Assembly (NCBI GenBank): GCA_023432845.1
Contig: JAEZEY010000463.1
Span: 1-11,849, forward strand
DNA: 11,849 bases
Origin: Pseudomonadota bacterium
Lineage (GTDB): Bacteria > Pseudomonadota > Alphaproteobacteria > Rhizobiales > Xanthobacteraceae
Direction of reading: 5' to 3'
Shown here: piece by piece, positions 1-5,498 of the stretch
How the letters are laid out: every line of letters starts with the position of its first letter
Numbering within the stretch: the stretch's first letter is position 1
Position numbers and translations under genes: made by a program
The notes under the pieces: generated by a model
Databases searched by the model: none
What the model saw: only the letters and a program-made list of their open reading frames with translations
What the model was told of the DNA's origin: nothing

Positions 1-136
1 AGATTTTCAGCGCCTGCTCCACCGAATCGATGGCCCGGACCACCCCGGCGCAGAAACCGCGCGGGGAGCACAGCAGGACTTTCAGCGGCGGCCTTGCAGC
101 GCCCGCAGTCCCGTCCTTTTTGCCCTCAAGCGCCAT
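1..136 (-). CDS. ispH: IspH (HMBPP reductase), N-terminal fragment cut by the window edge
   Basis: This is the first 45 codons of 4-hydroxy-3-methylbut-2-enyl diphosphate reductase, the [4Fe-4S] enzyme that makes IPP and DMAPP in the last step of the MEP isoprenoid pathway in the cytoplasm. Translating the minus strand from the ATG at 136 gives a short Ala/Gly-rich lead, then KVLLCSPRGFCAGVVRAIDS. This is the family's N-terminal block, and the Cys in GFCAG is the first cluster ligand. An in-frame ATG eight codons upstream (at 160) follows GGCGGGAA and is an equally possible start. The rest of the gene lies to the left of the window. It is divergent from trcR. Recognition rests on this one motif block, which is very characteristic. 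Confidence 0.9.
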   Translation of the reverse strand, partial: MALEGKKDGTAGAARPPLKVLLCSPRGFCAGVVRAIDSVEQALKI

Positions 137-182
137 CGAAACCTCGGAAAAACCCGGCATTTCCCGCCGGTTCGCCCACCCG

Positions 183-211
183 ACATGGGGTTGGCCGGCC
201 ATTCCTGTCAA
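183..211 (-). promoter_or_regulatory. Possible ispH promoter (perfect -35, weak -10)
   Basis: On the minus strand a perfect TTGACA (211 to 206) lies 17 bases before CCATGT (188 to 183), a poor match to a -10 box. The predicted start of transcription would be shortly upstream of the two candidate ispH ATGs at 160 and 136. The -35 is convincing and the -10 is not, so this is a tentative call. Confidence 0.3.
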
Positions 212-221
212 GCCGGAACGG

Positions 222-250
222 TTGCGCCTTTCCCGCCGTGCCCCTATATT
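222..250 (+). promoter_or_regulatory. Probable trcR promoter
   Basis: TTGCGC (222-227) is separated by 17 bases from TATATT (245-250), which matches the -10 consensus at five of six positions. This would start transcription near 257 and leave a leader of roughly 78 nt before the trcR ATG. The -35 matches the canonical hexamer only in its TTG, which is common in alphaproteobacterial housekeeping promoters. Confidence 0.5.
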
Positions 251-263
251 CCGGCCACTTCCC

Positions 264-287
264 GATCATCGCCGATGATCTTTTGTT
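264..287 (+). promoter_or_regulatory. Perfect 17-bp palindrome followed by a T-rich tract in the trcR leader
   Basis: GATCATCG-C-CGATGATC (264-280) is a perfect inverted repeat with 8-bp arms around one base, directly followed by TTTTGTT (281-287). It lies just downstream of the predicted trcR start of transcription. It could be an operator for a dimeric regulator. It could also be an early hairpin (usable stem about 6 bp) with a U-tract that attenuates transcription into trcR. The sequence shows the symmetry only; the function is inferred. Confidence 0.4.
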
Positions 288-334
288 CCGGCCCGTAAGG
301 ATTTGCGGGCGGAGCGCTTGAGGAGATTTGCCTG

Positions 335-1069
335 ATGGCCAGCGCAGCCCCCCTGATGCCCAAAGCCACCGCCGTGTGGCTGCTGGACAATACCGCGCTG
401 TCGTTCGACCAGATCGCGGAATTCTGCAAGCTGCACCCGCTCGAGGTCAAAGCCATCGCCGACGGCGATTCCGCCCAGGGCATCAAGGGCCTCGACCCGG
501 TCGCCACCGGCCAGCTGACCCGCGAGCAGATCGCCGCCGCGGAAGCCGACGCGTCGCTGTCGCTGAAGCTGGTCGATCCCAAGGTGCCGCTAACCGGCAC
601 CGCCACCGGCGGCAAGAAAGGCCCGCGCTATACGCCGGTGTCGCGCCGCCAGGACCGCCCGAATGCGATCCTCTGGCTGGTGCGCAACCATCCCGAACTC
701 AAGGACGCGCAGATCATGCGCCTGGTCGGCACCACCAAAACGACCATTGCCGCGATCCGCGACCGCACGCACTGGAACGCCGCCAACCTCGCGCCGATGG
801 ACCCGGTGACTTTGGGCCTGACCTCCCAGATCGAGCTCGACATGGAAGTCGCGCGCGCCAACAAGGAAAAGCCGCTGCCGACCGCGTCCGGCGCGACCTT
901 GCTGCCGGCCGCCGAGACCACGCGCAAGGAAGCCGAAGTCGCGGCCGCCGCGGCCGAGGAAAAGGAAAAGTCCGGCGACGTCGACGTGTCCGCCGTGTTC
1001 GCCAAGCTCAAGCAGATCGGCGGCAAATCTGGTCAGGATTCGGGCGAGCGCGACGAGGACGAAGAATAG
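335..1069 (+). CDS. trcR: TrcR-type cell-cycle transcriptional regulator (DUF1013)
   Basis: This 244-aa cytoplasmic protein belongs to the DUF1013 family, found almost only in alphaproteobacteria and named TrcR (cell cycle transcriptional regulator) in current annotation. The N-terminal part has the family signature WLLDNTALSFDQIAEFCKLH (residues ~14-33), a helix-turn-helix-like segment. A second similar unit follows (AILWLVRNHPELKDAQIMRL, ~111-130, then GTTKTTIAAIRDRTHWN). The C-terminal third is Ala/Glu/Lys-rich, low complexity and acidic at the end (DEDEE). The start is fixed by AGGAG at 321-325, nine bases before the ATG. It is transcribed alone and followed by a strong terminator. Family membership is clear. 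The regulatory role is taken from the family name rather than seen here. Confidence 0.88.
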   Translation: MASAAPLMPKATAVWLLDNTALSFDQIAEFCKLHPLEVKAIADGDSAQGIKGLDPVATGQLTREQIAAAEADASLSLKLVDPKVPLTGTATGGKKGPRYTPVSRRQDRPNAILWLVRNHPELKDAQIMRLVGTTKTTIAAIRDRTHWNAANLAPMDPVTLGLTSQIELDMEVARANKEKPLPTASGATLLPAAETTRKEAEVAAAAAEEKEKSGDVDVSAVFAKLKQIGGKSGQDSGERDEDEE

Positions 1070-1098
1070 TCCTTCGCGTCATTCTTTCATCGGAATGC

Positions 1099-1129
1099 AA
1101 ACGGCCGGAGCGAAAGCTTCGGCCGTTTT
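1099..1129 (+). terminator. Rho-independent terminator of trcR
   Basis: An 11-bp stem (ACGGCCGGAGC, 1101-1111, with GCTTCGGCCGT, 1116-1126) closes a GAAA tetraloop and runs into TTTT; the preceding AA can pair with the U-tract. One pair is a G-U wobble that works only in the plus-strand RNA (it would be A-C on the minus strand), so the element belongs to trcR, about 30 bp upstream. Confidence 0.85.
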
Positions 1130-1179
1130 GTTTCGCGGGCTGTGCCAACCGCCCATCTGTCCGGATTCAATTTCAAACA

Positions 1180-1680
1180 GCGAGCTTTGACACGCGTGCG
1201 ACCTCGCCCCTGTTCTTTGCGGCGCGGGGGCGCCGGAGTTCCTCTTCTCCCTCGCGACCAGGCGAGGGGCGCGGAGCGCCGCAAGGCGCGTCCGTCTTCT
1301 TTCGTGCCGCACGCCTTGCCCCCAGCTTCGCGCAACGCGCGCGAAGCCAAAGAAGCGTGCGGGCGCCTCGCGGCGCTCCACGACACGGCTTTTCTGTCCT
1401 CGGGGCCGTGCTTCCGGGTGCCTGTTACGACCGCCCTCCGTTTGTCGGGGGAACGGTCTCCAGCAGGCTTTCGCCCGCCTTCACCGGCACCGCGTCCAGC
1501 CCATTGAAGGGCAGAGGCCCATAGTGGCCCCGGACGGCTACCCGAGGCCTCCCGAGTGCGTGGCTGCGAACCACGCCCGCGGGCGCCGCGGCCGGTCCCG
1601 CCTCAGGATCGCCTCTAGAAGCGCCCCTCGATGGACCGACGACTAGGAATTTAAGTTGATCAGACGGCGCCGTCAAGGCA
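1180..1680 (-). other. GC-rich, hairpin-dense noncoding region (possible repeat element or structured RNA)
   Basis: No convincing gene is present in this stretch of about 500 bp. Both strands are open for long runs, as expected from very high GC, but the translations are low-complexity Arg/Ala/Pro without a good ribosome site. Hairpins are dense. On the minus strand GCGGGC-GAAA-GCCTGC (1478 to 1463) is a tetraloop hairpin whose G-U pair works only on that strand. CGTGG/CCACG encloses a 7-nt loop near 1560-1576. GCACGGC/GCCGTGT pair across 1383-1411. The minus-strand frame at 1425-1676 encodes an 83-codon ORF ending LLETVPPTNGGRS, which resembles ORFs I have an unverified impression of seeing repeatedly in Bradyrhizobiaceae. 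The best guess is a dispersed repeat or a structured RNA read leftward; a small protein is not excluded. Confidence 0.4.
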
Positions 1681-1688
1681 TATTTTCC

Positions 1689-1710
1689 GCTCGGCCGCCT
1701 TAGGCCGAGC
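1689..1710. repeat. Perfect inverted repeat downstream of the PhnA-like gene
   Basis: GCTCGGCC (1689-1696) and GGCCGAGC (1703-1710) form a perfect 8-bp stem with a 6-nt loop, about 20 bp past the stop of the PhnA-like gene. There is no U-run on either side, so it is not a textbook intrinsic terminator, though it may still help end or stabilise that transcript. Confidence 0.4.
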
Positions 1711-1729
1711 TTGGGCCAGGCTTAACGAC

Positions 1730-1948
1730 TCAGGACTTCCTGAGAAACTCGGTACGCAGCACCAGGCCCTTCACCTTGTCGGTGCGGCCTTCGATCTCGT
1801 CCTCGCTGCCGTTGAAGCGGATGTTCTTGATCACCGTGCCGCGCTTGATCACCGTGGACGAGCCTTTCAGCTTCAGATCCTTGATGACGGTGACGGTATC
1901 GCCCTCATTGAGCTGCGTGCCGTTCGAATCCTTGACGACGATGTCCAT
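1730..1948 (-). CDS. phnA: PhnA-like small protein (YjdM C-terminal domain family)
   Basis: This 72-aa protein corresponds to the C-terminal domain of the PhnA/YjdM family. Typical segments are VVKDSNGTQLNEGDTVTVIK near the start, DLKLKGSSTVIKRGTVIKNI in the middle and KVKGLVLRTEFLRKS at the end. Stand-alone proteins of this length are common in proteobacteria and carry the label 'alkylphosphonate utilization protein', although a biochemical role is poorly supported; the N-terminal zinc ribbon of longer members is absent. The ATG at 1948 is preceded by GAAGGA about 10 bases upstream on the minus strand. It is monocistronic, with no phn operon nearby, so a phosphonate role should not be assumed. 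Confidence 0.85.
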   Translation of the reverse strand: MDIVVKDSNGTQLNEGDTVTVIKDLKLKGSSTVIKRGTVIKNIRFNGSEDEIEGRTDKVKGLVLRTEFLRKS

Positions 1949-2068
1949 CGCTGACGTCCTTCAGTGAAGTGTGATGTGGAATGTTGCGCGTATGTGCGCG
2001 GGCGCATGGGGTGATGTCAAATGATTGGGAGCGATACGGGCCGGTATCATTTTAGGACCGCACCTCAC

Positions 2069-2100
2069 CGTCATGGTCGGGCTTGTCCCGGCCATCCCAA
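2069..2100. repeat. Short intergenic repeat unit of the 'CGTCATGG...CGGGC' type
   Basis: The stretch starting CGTCATGGTCGGGCTTGTCC and continuing to CGGCCATCCCAAG is a single unit of an intergenic inverted repeat often seen in Bradyrhizobium-type genomes. The core CGGG-CTTGT-CCCG is a small hairpin. The same CGTCATGGCCGGGC end occurs, in the other orientation, in the repeat at 5411-5476. It marks the left edge of the accessory region and directly abuts the antitoxin scrap at 2113. Confidence 0.6.
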
Positions 2101-2112
2101 GCCCGACGTCGG

Positions 2113-2163
2113 GGGGAAATCCTGCGTGAGAAGTTTCTCAAGCCGATGGACGACCTGTCGCAG
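2113..2163 (+). pseudogene. Remnant of a HigA-type antitoxin N-terminus
   Basis: The 17 codons here read GEILREKFLKPMDDLSQ. This closely matches the opening of HigA/XRE-family antitoxins, which typically begin 'HPGEILREEFL-P-GLSQ', just before the helix-turn-helix. There is no start codon in place, because the upstream sequence is the intergenic repeat. After LSQ the frame continues without recognisable HTH sequence, so only a scrap survives. No HigB toxin was found beside it. The call rests on one short motif and could be chance, but the match is nearly continuous. Confidence 0.5.
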
Positions 2164-2284
2164 ACGCCGAAGCTCTACTGCCAAGCACCTATTCCTACAC
2201 GCAGTAGTGGAGACGACGCAGGAAGGCATTGACCAAGTCGAATAACCAACCGACTGTGCGAGAGGGAATAGAGGGGACACGGGA

Positions 2285-3022
2285 ATGGGCAAGGTCGCCG
2301 TAAAAAGCGGTACTCGTCGCCAAACGCTTAGTGAGCTTCAGAAGCTATGCTCGCAGACTTTTCGTACTGCAATAAAAGCGAAATACAATGGCGTTGCTGG
2401 ACGCGGTTTTGTTTTTGCTGGGGACCTCGACGCTTGGTCCAAAATCTTAAAAGGCCGGCGCGAGCATCCACTTTTCGCTTCTGCAGCCCACGAATTAAGT
2501 ATTGGTCTATTGTGCAATAACCAAGGCCAGTACCGAAACGGGTTCAAGAGCCTCAGACTTGTGCTAGAGCTTGTTTTACAGGGCACCTATCTTTCTGCAA
2601 ATCTGGTTGCGCTTAGCGAATGGCTTGCCAACTCTAGGGACACAGCTTGGGCGGCGCTCTCTGAGCCAGAAACCGGCGTTCTCAGCAAAAGCTTTTGTAA
2701 TGCGTTCTTGCCTGAGCTGGCAGAAGAAGCCCACGGGGTCAACACGTTGGCAAAGACTTTGTATCGAGAACTCTCGGAGTGCATTCACGGAAACGTTCCG
2801 AAAAAAATACCCCTGCCGACAAATTTGGCTTTCAACGAGGAGACGTTCACTCTTTGGCATACAAAATTAGAAACAGTAAGGACCATTTCAATATTTTCTC
2901 TAACGATGCGATACCTGAACGAGCTTTCACGTGAGCAAAAGTCGGCTGTAGAGAGCTCCATAGCTGATGCGCTAGGGCACATCGAAGCAATTCGTTACAA
3001 ACTAGAGCTCGATCATGTCTGA
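2285..3022 (+). CDS. Hypothetical protein with HEPN-like motif, partner of a P-loop ATPase
   Basis: I do not recognise a named family for this 245-aa protein. It is predicted largely helical and soluble, with no signal peptide or membrane segment. A stretch around residues 158-170 (TLYRELSECIHGN) contains R161 and H168 spaced R-x6-H, the spacing seen in HEPN-domain RNases, followed by Gly-Asn. Another helix pair at 83-100 (YRNGFKSLRLVLELVLQG) would fit an HEPN-type bundle. The ATG is set by GAGGGG at 2271-2276, eight bases upstream. Its TGA overlaps the ATG of the ATPase gene by 8 bp, implying translational coupling and a joint function. Base composition is visibly AT-richer than the flanks, suggesting recent acquisition. 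A nuclease-plus-ATPase defence role is inferred. The HEPN call needs a profile or structure search. Confidence 0.6.
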   Translation: MGKVAVKSGTRRQTLSELQKLCSQTFRTAIKAKYNGVAGRGFVFAGDLDAWSKILKGRREHPLFASAAHELSIGLLCNNQGQYRNGFKSLRLVLELVLQGTYLSANLVALSEWLANSRDTAWAALSEPETGVLSKSFCNAFLPELAEEAHGVNTLAKTLYRELSECIHGNVPKKIPLPTNLAFNEETFTLWHTKLETVRTISIFSLTMRYLNELSREQKSAVESSIADALGHIEAIRYKLELDHV

Positions 3023-5132
3023 CGACGACGACTTCATTCTCCGAACCGAAGACATTAAACCAGATGAGGTTCTAGGTCTGTTCGTCCCGATTGAACGAGA
3101 CCGCGACTTGATCCAGAAGTTGAAATCAACAACACCGACGATCATCGAAGGGAGCCGAGGCACCGGAAAGTCCCTCCTATTGCGTGTTTGCGAACAAGAG
3201 CAGTTGGGCGAATTTGAAAAGAATCGCATATTGCCTATTTACGTTAGCTTTTCCCGTAGCTCTCTACTTAGCAGCTCCGATACACGACAGTTTCAACACT
3301 GGATGCTAGCGCGGCTTTGTTCTCGGATTTCAAGGGTGCTTACGCAACAAGGCTTGTCTGTTCAAACTACACCGTCGATGCGCACTCTCGCGGGCGGAGA
3401 ATTCGAAGTTCTGGGAAAACAAAGTCGCCTCGAGGAAATCGCTGATCAGTTTGAAGACTCTTATAAAGCCCCGGGAACGCGCATAGACATCACGGGTCTT
3501 CCGACTATTGAGAAGTTCAAGGATGCCATAGAGGACATCTGCGATACGTTTAAGATAAAGCGTATCAATGTGCTTTTTGACGAAGCAGCACATATTTTCC
3601 GACCCGAGCAGCAAAGGCAGTTCTTCACGTTATTCCGTGATTTGCGCTCCCCTTATATGACCTGCAATGCCGCCGTTTATCCGGGAGTAACATCTTATGG
3701 CGACTCGTTTGAGAGCTCACATGATGCTCAAATAGAGTCTTTAAATCGCGACATCACATCGCGTGATTACGTAAGCCAGATGCAAGACGTCGTCTTCCGC
3801 CAAGCCGGTTCCCAACTTCAGGACGACATCCTCAAACATAAGAATAACTTTGCTGCTCTAGCGTACTGCGTATCTGGGAATCCCCGCCTCCTTCTAAAAA
3901 CTGTTGCGCTGTCGGGGCGATTGCGGACAGTAGACGTCGAGCGCGTAATAAAAGAATTCTTTAGAGACTCAATCTGGTCAGAGCATAGTGGACTGGCAGA
4001 GCGCTATCCTGGTCACAAATCTCTGATCGACTGGGGAAGAACATTTATTGAGCAGACTGTCATCAAAGACACTAATGATAAGAACGAAACTTGGAATCGC
4101 GAGAAGAAAGCGGAGCGGACCTGCTTTTTTTGGGTACATCGCGACGCGCCGGAAGCTGCTCGCGAAGCGTTACGTCTGCTAATGTATACTGGCATAGTCT
4201 CCAGACTAGACGTGGGGGTTATTGCAACTCGGAGAGAACTTGGCACTCGGTACTCAATTAATATTGGCTGTCTTGCTGCAGACGCCCGCGGCACCGTGGT
4301 CGCCTATGTTACCGATCTCCGAAGAGGTCTGACTGTAAAGAGATACACTGAGTATGGCTCAAATTACTCCGAGTTCACGAGAATCGCACGAACGGTCGGG
4401 CAGTTAGTAGAAGCTGACCTTTCGAAGGTACTAGAAAAATTGCTTTCGCAATCAGTAGATGTCCTTGAACTTACCGGTCATCAGAAAGCGGCCCTACATG
4501 AAATAAAAGTCAACACGATTGGACAGGCTCTTCGTTCAAAAGAGAGCGACTTCAAGAAAGCTTGGTATATAGGCCCAAAACGGTCAAGAAGAATCATGAA
4601 TGTCGTGAACGCGGCCATATTTGAGTATTTGTCCGGGTATTTTTCCTCCGATAGCAGTTGCATAATTTCCCACCCCCCCCGTGCCCTTCAGCGCGTCGCC
4701 GATCTCGCCGAGGATCGCGGGATCGCCCATCGCCGCCGGCATCGACCAGTCATCGCCATCGGCGATCTTCTTCATGGTGCCGCGCAGGAAGGCTCACTCC
4801 GCTGCTTCGCGCTCGTAATGAAGGACCAGAAGATGGTTACGCGAGCAGGGCACGATGGCATAAGCGTGCCCCTCATCGTCGCTGAACTCGACCAGCGCGA
4901 TATTCTCATCGACTGTTTCGACAATCGTACCGACCTGACCACGCGTAAGACCCGCCTCCGGCAGGTCCGCCAGAAGCGCCACGGCATCAAGGACCGATGG
5001 ACTATGCGTATCTTTCGTCTCAGGCATCAGAGCACCCAGCAAGTCAGGAAACGGGGCGGCTCGCCACCTCGAAGCAGCCAAATTGTTCTTCCCACAGCCT
5101 GCTTATTATCCGCGCGCCAGCGGATGCCGTAA
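3015..5132 (+). CDS. P-loop (AAA/ORC-CDC6-like) ATPase with an artefactual or chimeric C-terminus
   Basis: The ORF is 705 codons, but only about the first 541 look native. Walker A is GSRGTGKS (residues 46-53, K52), preceded by the strand PTIIE. Walker B is INVLFDEAAHIF (D189, E190). NAAVYPG near 218 sits where a sensor-1 segment is expected. Residues ~500-530 (ending in WYIGPKRSRRIMN) resemble a helix-hairpin-helix, and the protein probably once ended near FEYLSG (541, base 4637). Beyond about 4668 the frame reads antisense through a prpE 3' fragment and through the DUF4926 and DUF6883 genes, giving an Arg/Ser-rich tail with no family character. The native stop was therefore lost at a recombination junction. 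The gene overlaps the upstream HEPN-like gene by 8 bp. It could be a STAND or ORC-type defence ATPase; the exact family is not settled from sequence alone. Confidence 0.7.
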   Translation: MSDDDDFILRTEDIKPDEVLGLFVPIERDRDLIQKLKSTTPTIIEGSRGTGKSLLLRVCEQEQLGEFEKNRILPIYVSFSRSSLLSSSDTRQFQHWMLARLCSRISRVLTQQGLSVQTTPSMRTLAGGEFEVLGKQSRLEEIADQFEDSYKAPGTRIDITGLPTIEKFKDAIEDICDTFKIKRINVLFDEAAHIFRPEQQRQFFTLFRDLRSPYMTCNAAVYPGVTSYGDSFESSHDAQIESLNRDITSRDYVSQMQDVVFRQAGSQLQDDILKHKNNFAALAYCVSGNPRLLLKTVALSGRLRTVDVERVIKEFFRDSIWSEHSGLAERYPGHKSLIDWGRTFIEQTVIKDTNDKNETWNREKKAERTCFFWVHRDAPEAAREALRLLMYTGIVSRLDVGVIATRRELGTRYSINIGCLAADARGTVVAYVTDLRRGLTVKRYTEYGSNYSEFTRIARTVGQLVEADLSKVLEKLLSQSVDVLELTGHQKAALHEIKVNTIGQALRSKESDFKKAWYIGPKRSRRIMNVVNAAIFEYLSGYFSSDSSCIISHPPRALQRVADLAEDRGIAHRRRHRPVIAIGDLLHGAAQEGSLRCFALVMKDQKMVTRAGHDGISVPLIVAELDQRDILIDCFDNRTDLTTRKTRLRQVRQKRHGIKDRWTMRIFRLRHQSTQQVRKRGGSPPRSSQIVLPTACLLSARQRMP
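4673..4784 (-). pseudogene. Diverged duplicate of the prpE 3' end
   Basis: This segment aligns with the last ~112 bp of the coding part of prpE (5513-5624), in the same orientation. In the 94 columns from 4691-4784 versus 5531-5624 I count about 10 mismatches (~89% identity). There are also length differences in the C-tracts near 4673-4685. Translated, it gives GTMKKIADGDDWSMPA and AILGEIGDALKG, against DEW and GEALKG in the intact gene. Similarity stops at GTGGG on one side (about 4668), where the ATPase gene's end begins, and at GCGGCACC on the other (about 4784), ten bases before the DUF4926 stop. It has no start, no stop and no catalytic part, so it is a fragment only. Confidence 0.85.
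4794..5027 (-). CDS. DUF4926 domain protein
   Basis: This 77-aa protein has the DUF4926 pattern: LDAVALLADLPEAGLTRGQV (starting ~residue 13), then GTIVE, LVEFSDDEGHAYAI and LLVLHYE at the end. The fold is probably a small beta-barrel, as the alternation of hydrophobic residues suggests; the biochemical role of the family is unknown. The start at 5027 is chosen because its ATG shares one base with the TGA of the DUF6883 gene (TGATG), a coupling arrangement. The longer in-frame start at 5081 would add 18 residues overlapping DUF6883. The two families are, as I recall, frequent neighbours. A toxin-antitoxin or immunity pairing is an inference. Confidence 0.75.
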   Translation of the reverse strand: MPETKDTHSPSVLDAVALLADLPEAGLTRGQVGTIVETVDENIALVEFSDDEGHAYAIVPCSRNHLLVLHYEREAAE

Positions 5133-5341
5133 ACGTCCGTAGCGATTTCGGCAGCCTCGCACGCCGCCAAACCTTCAAGTAATGCGCGACGCAACCAATC
5201 GGCATCGGCGGCGTCGATCCCTAATGCCGTTCGGAACACCCTCGCCTTTGGCCGTCCTCGCGGATGGGTCTCGCTGAGACAGTAGTCAGCAAGCTTTGAA
5301 AGCTCGAAGATAGCAGAACCGGCGCCGGGCATGACTGCCAT
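5027..5341 (-). CDS. DUF6883 domain protein
   Basis: This 104-aa protein matches the DUF6883 family: KLADYCLSETHPRGRPKARVF (residues ~16-36), ALGIDAADADWLRRALLEGL, then DVYGIRWRAD and a C-terminal TIWLLRGGEPPRFLTCWVL. The HPRGRxKARVF block and the closing RxGE-PR-LT-C-VL are the most typical parts. The function of the family is not known; its size and pairing with DUF4926 resemble small toxin/antitoxin or immunity modules. The ATG at 5341 has AGGAGAGGGG a few bases upstream on the minus strand. It is the first gene of a two-gene unit and lies 157 bp past the prpE stop, with an intergenic repeat in between. Confidence 0.75.
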   Translation of the reverse strand: MAVMPGAGSAIFELSKLADYCLSETHPRGRPKARVFRTALGIDAADADWLRRALLEGLAACEAAEIATDVYGIRWRADNKQAVGRTIWLLRGGEPPRFLTCWVL

Positions 5342-5410
5342 CGATTCACCCCTCTCCTGCCCTCGCTCAGCTTCGCCTCCGCTCTCTACCCCCGCCTATT
5401 GAAGCAAGGT

Positions 5411-5476
5411 GTGGATGGCGGGGACATAGCCGTTCGAAGAACGGCGTTCTTCGAACGCCTTTGCCCGGCCATGACG
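5411..5476. repeat. Intergenic inverted repeat with perfect 13-bp core palindrome
   Basis: The element runs from GTGGATGGCGGGGACA to TTGCCCGGCCATGACGA. Its outer ends match imperfectly as inverted copies (TGGATGGCGGGGACA against GCCCGGCCATGACG). The core CGTTCGAAGAACG (5431-5443) and CGTTCTTCGAACG (5445-5457) is a perfect palindrome around one G. It sits between prpE and the DUF6883 gene and could terminate prpE transcription, although no U-run follows. It is of the same general type as the unit at 2069. Confidence 0.7.
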
Positions 5477-5498
5477 AGTTTGAATTGAGCCTCGGCGC

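Noticed and set aside
328..1524. Long 398-codon plus-strand ORF overlapping trcR
   Set aside because: It is the shifted frame of trcR followed by GC-rich noncoding DNA; the translation is Arg/Pro/Ala low complexity, and the AGGAG site fits the trcR ATG at 335.
2175..2207. CTACTGC / GCAGTAG inverted repeat before the HEPN-like gene
   Set aside because: Seven-base arms around a 19-nt gap may arise by chance, and nothing else marks it as an operator or terminator.
2021..2245. Plus-strand ORF upstream of the HEPN-like gene
   Set aside because: It crosses the intergenic repeat and reads the HigA scrap in the wrong frame; no ribosome site.
4584..4775. Minus-strand ORF of 63 codons starting MKKIADGD
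   Set aside because: It is the prpE 3' fragment running on into the antisense of the ATPase gene; it has no start signal or independent function.
5411..5476. Palindromic repeat as a CRISPR unit or element end
   Set aside because: It is a single copy here with no regular spacing or spacers; it matches a dispersed intergenic repeat type instead.
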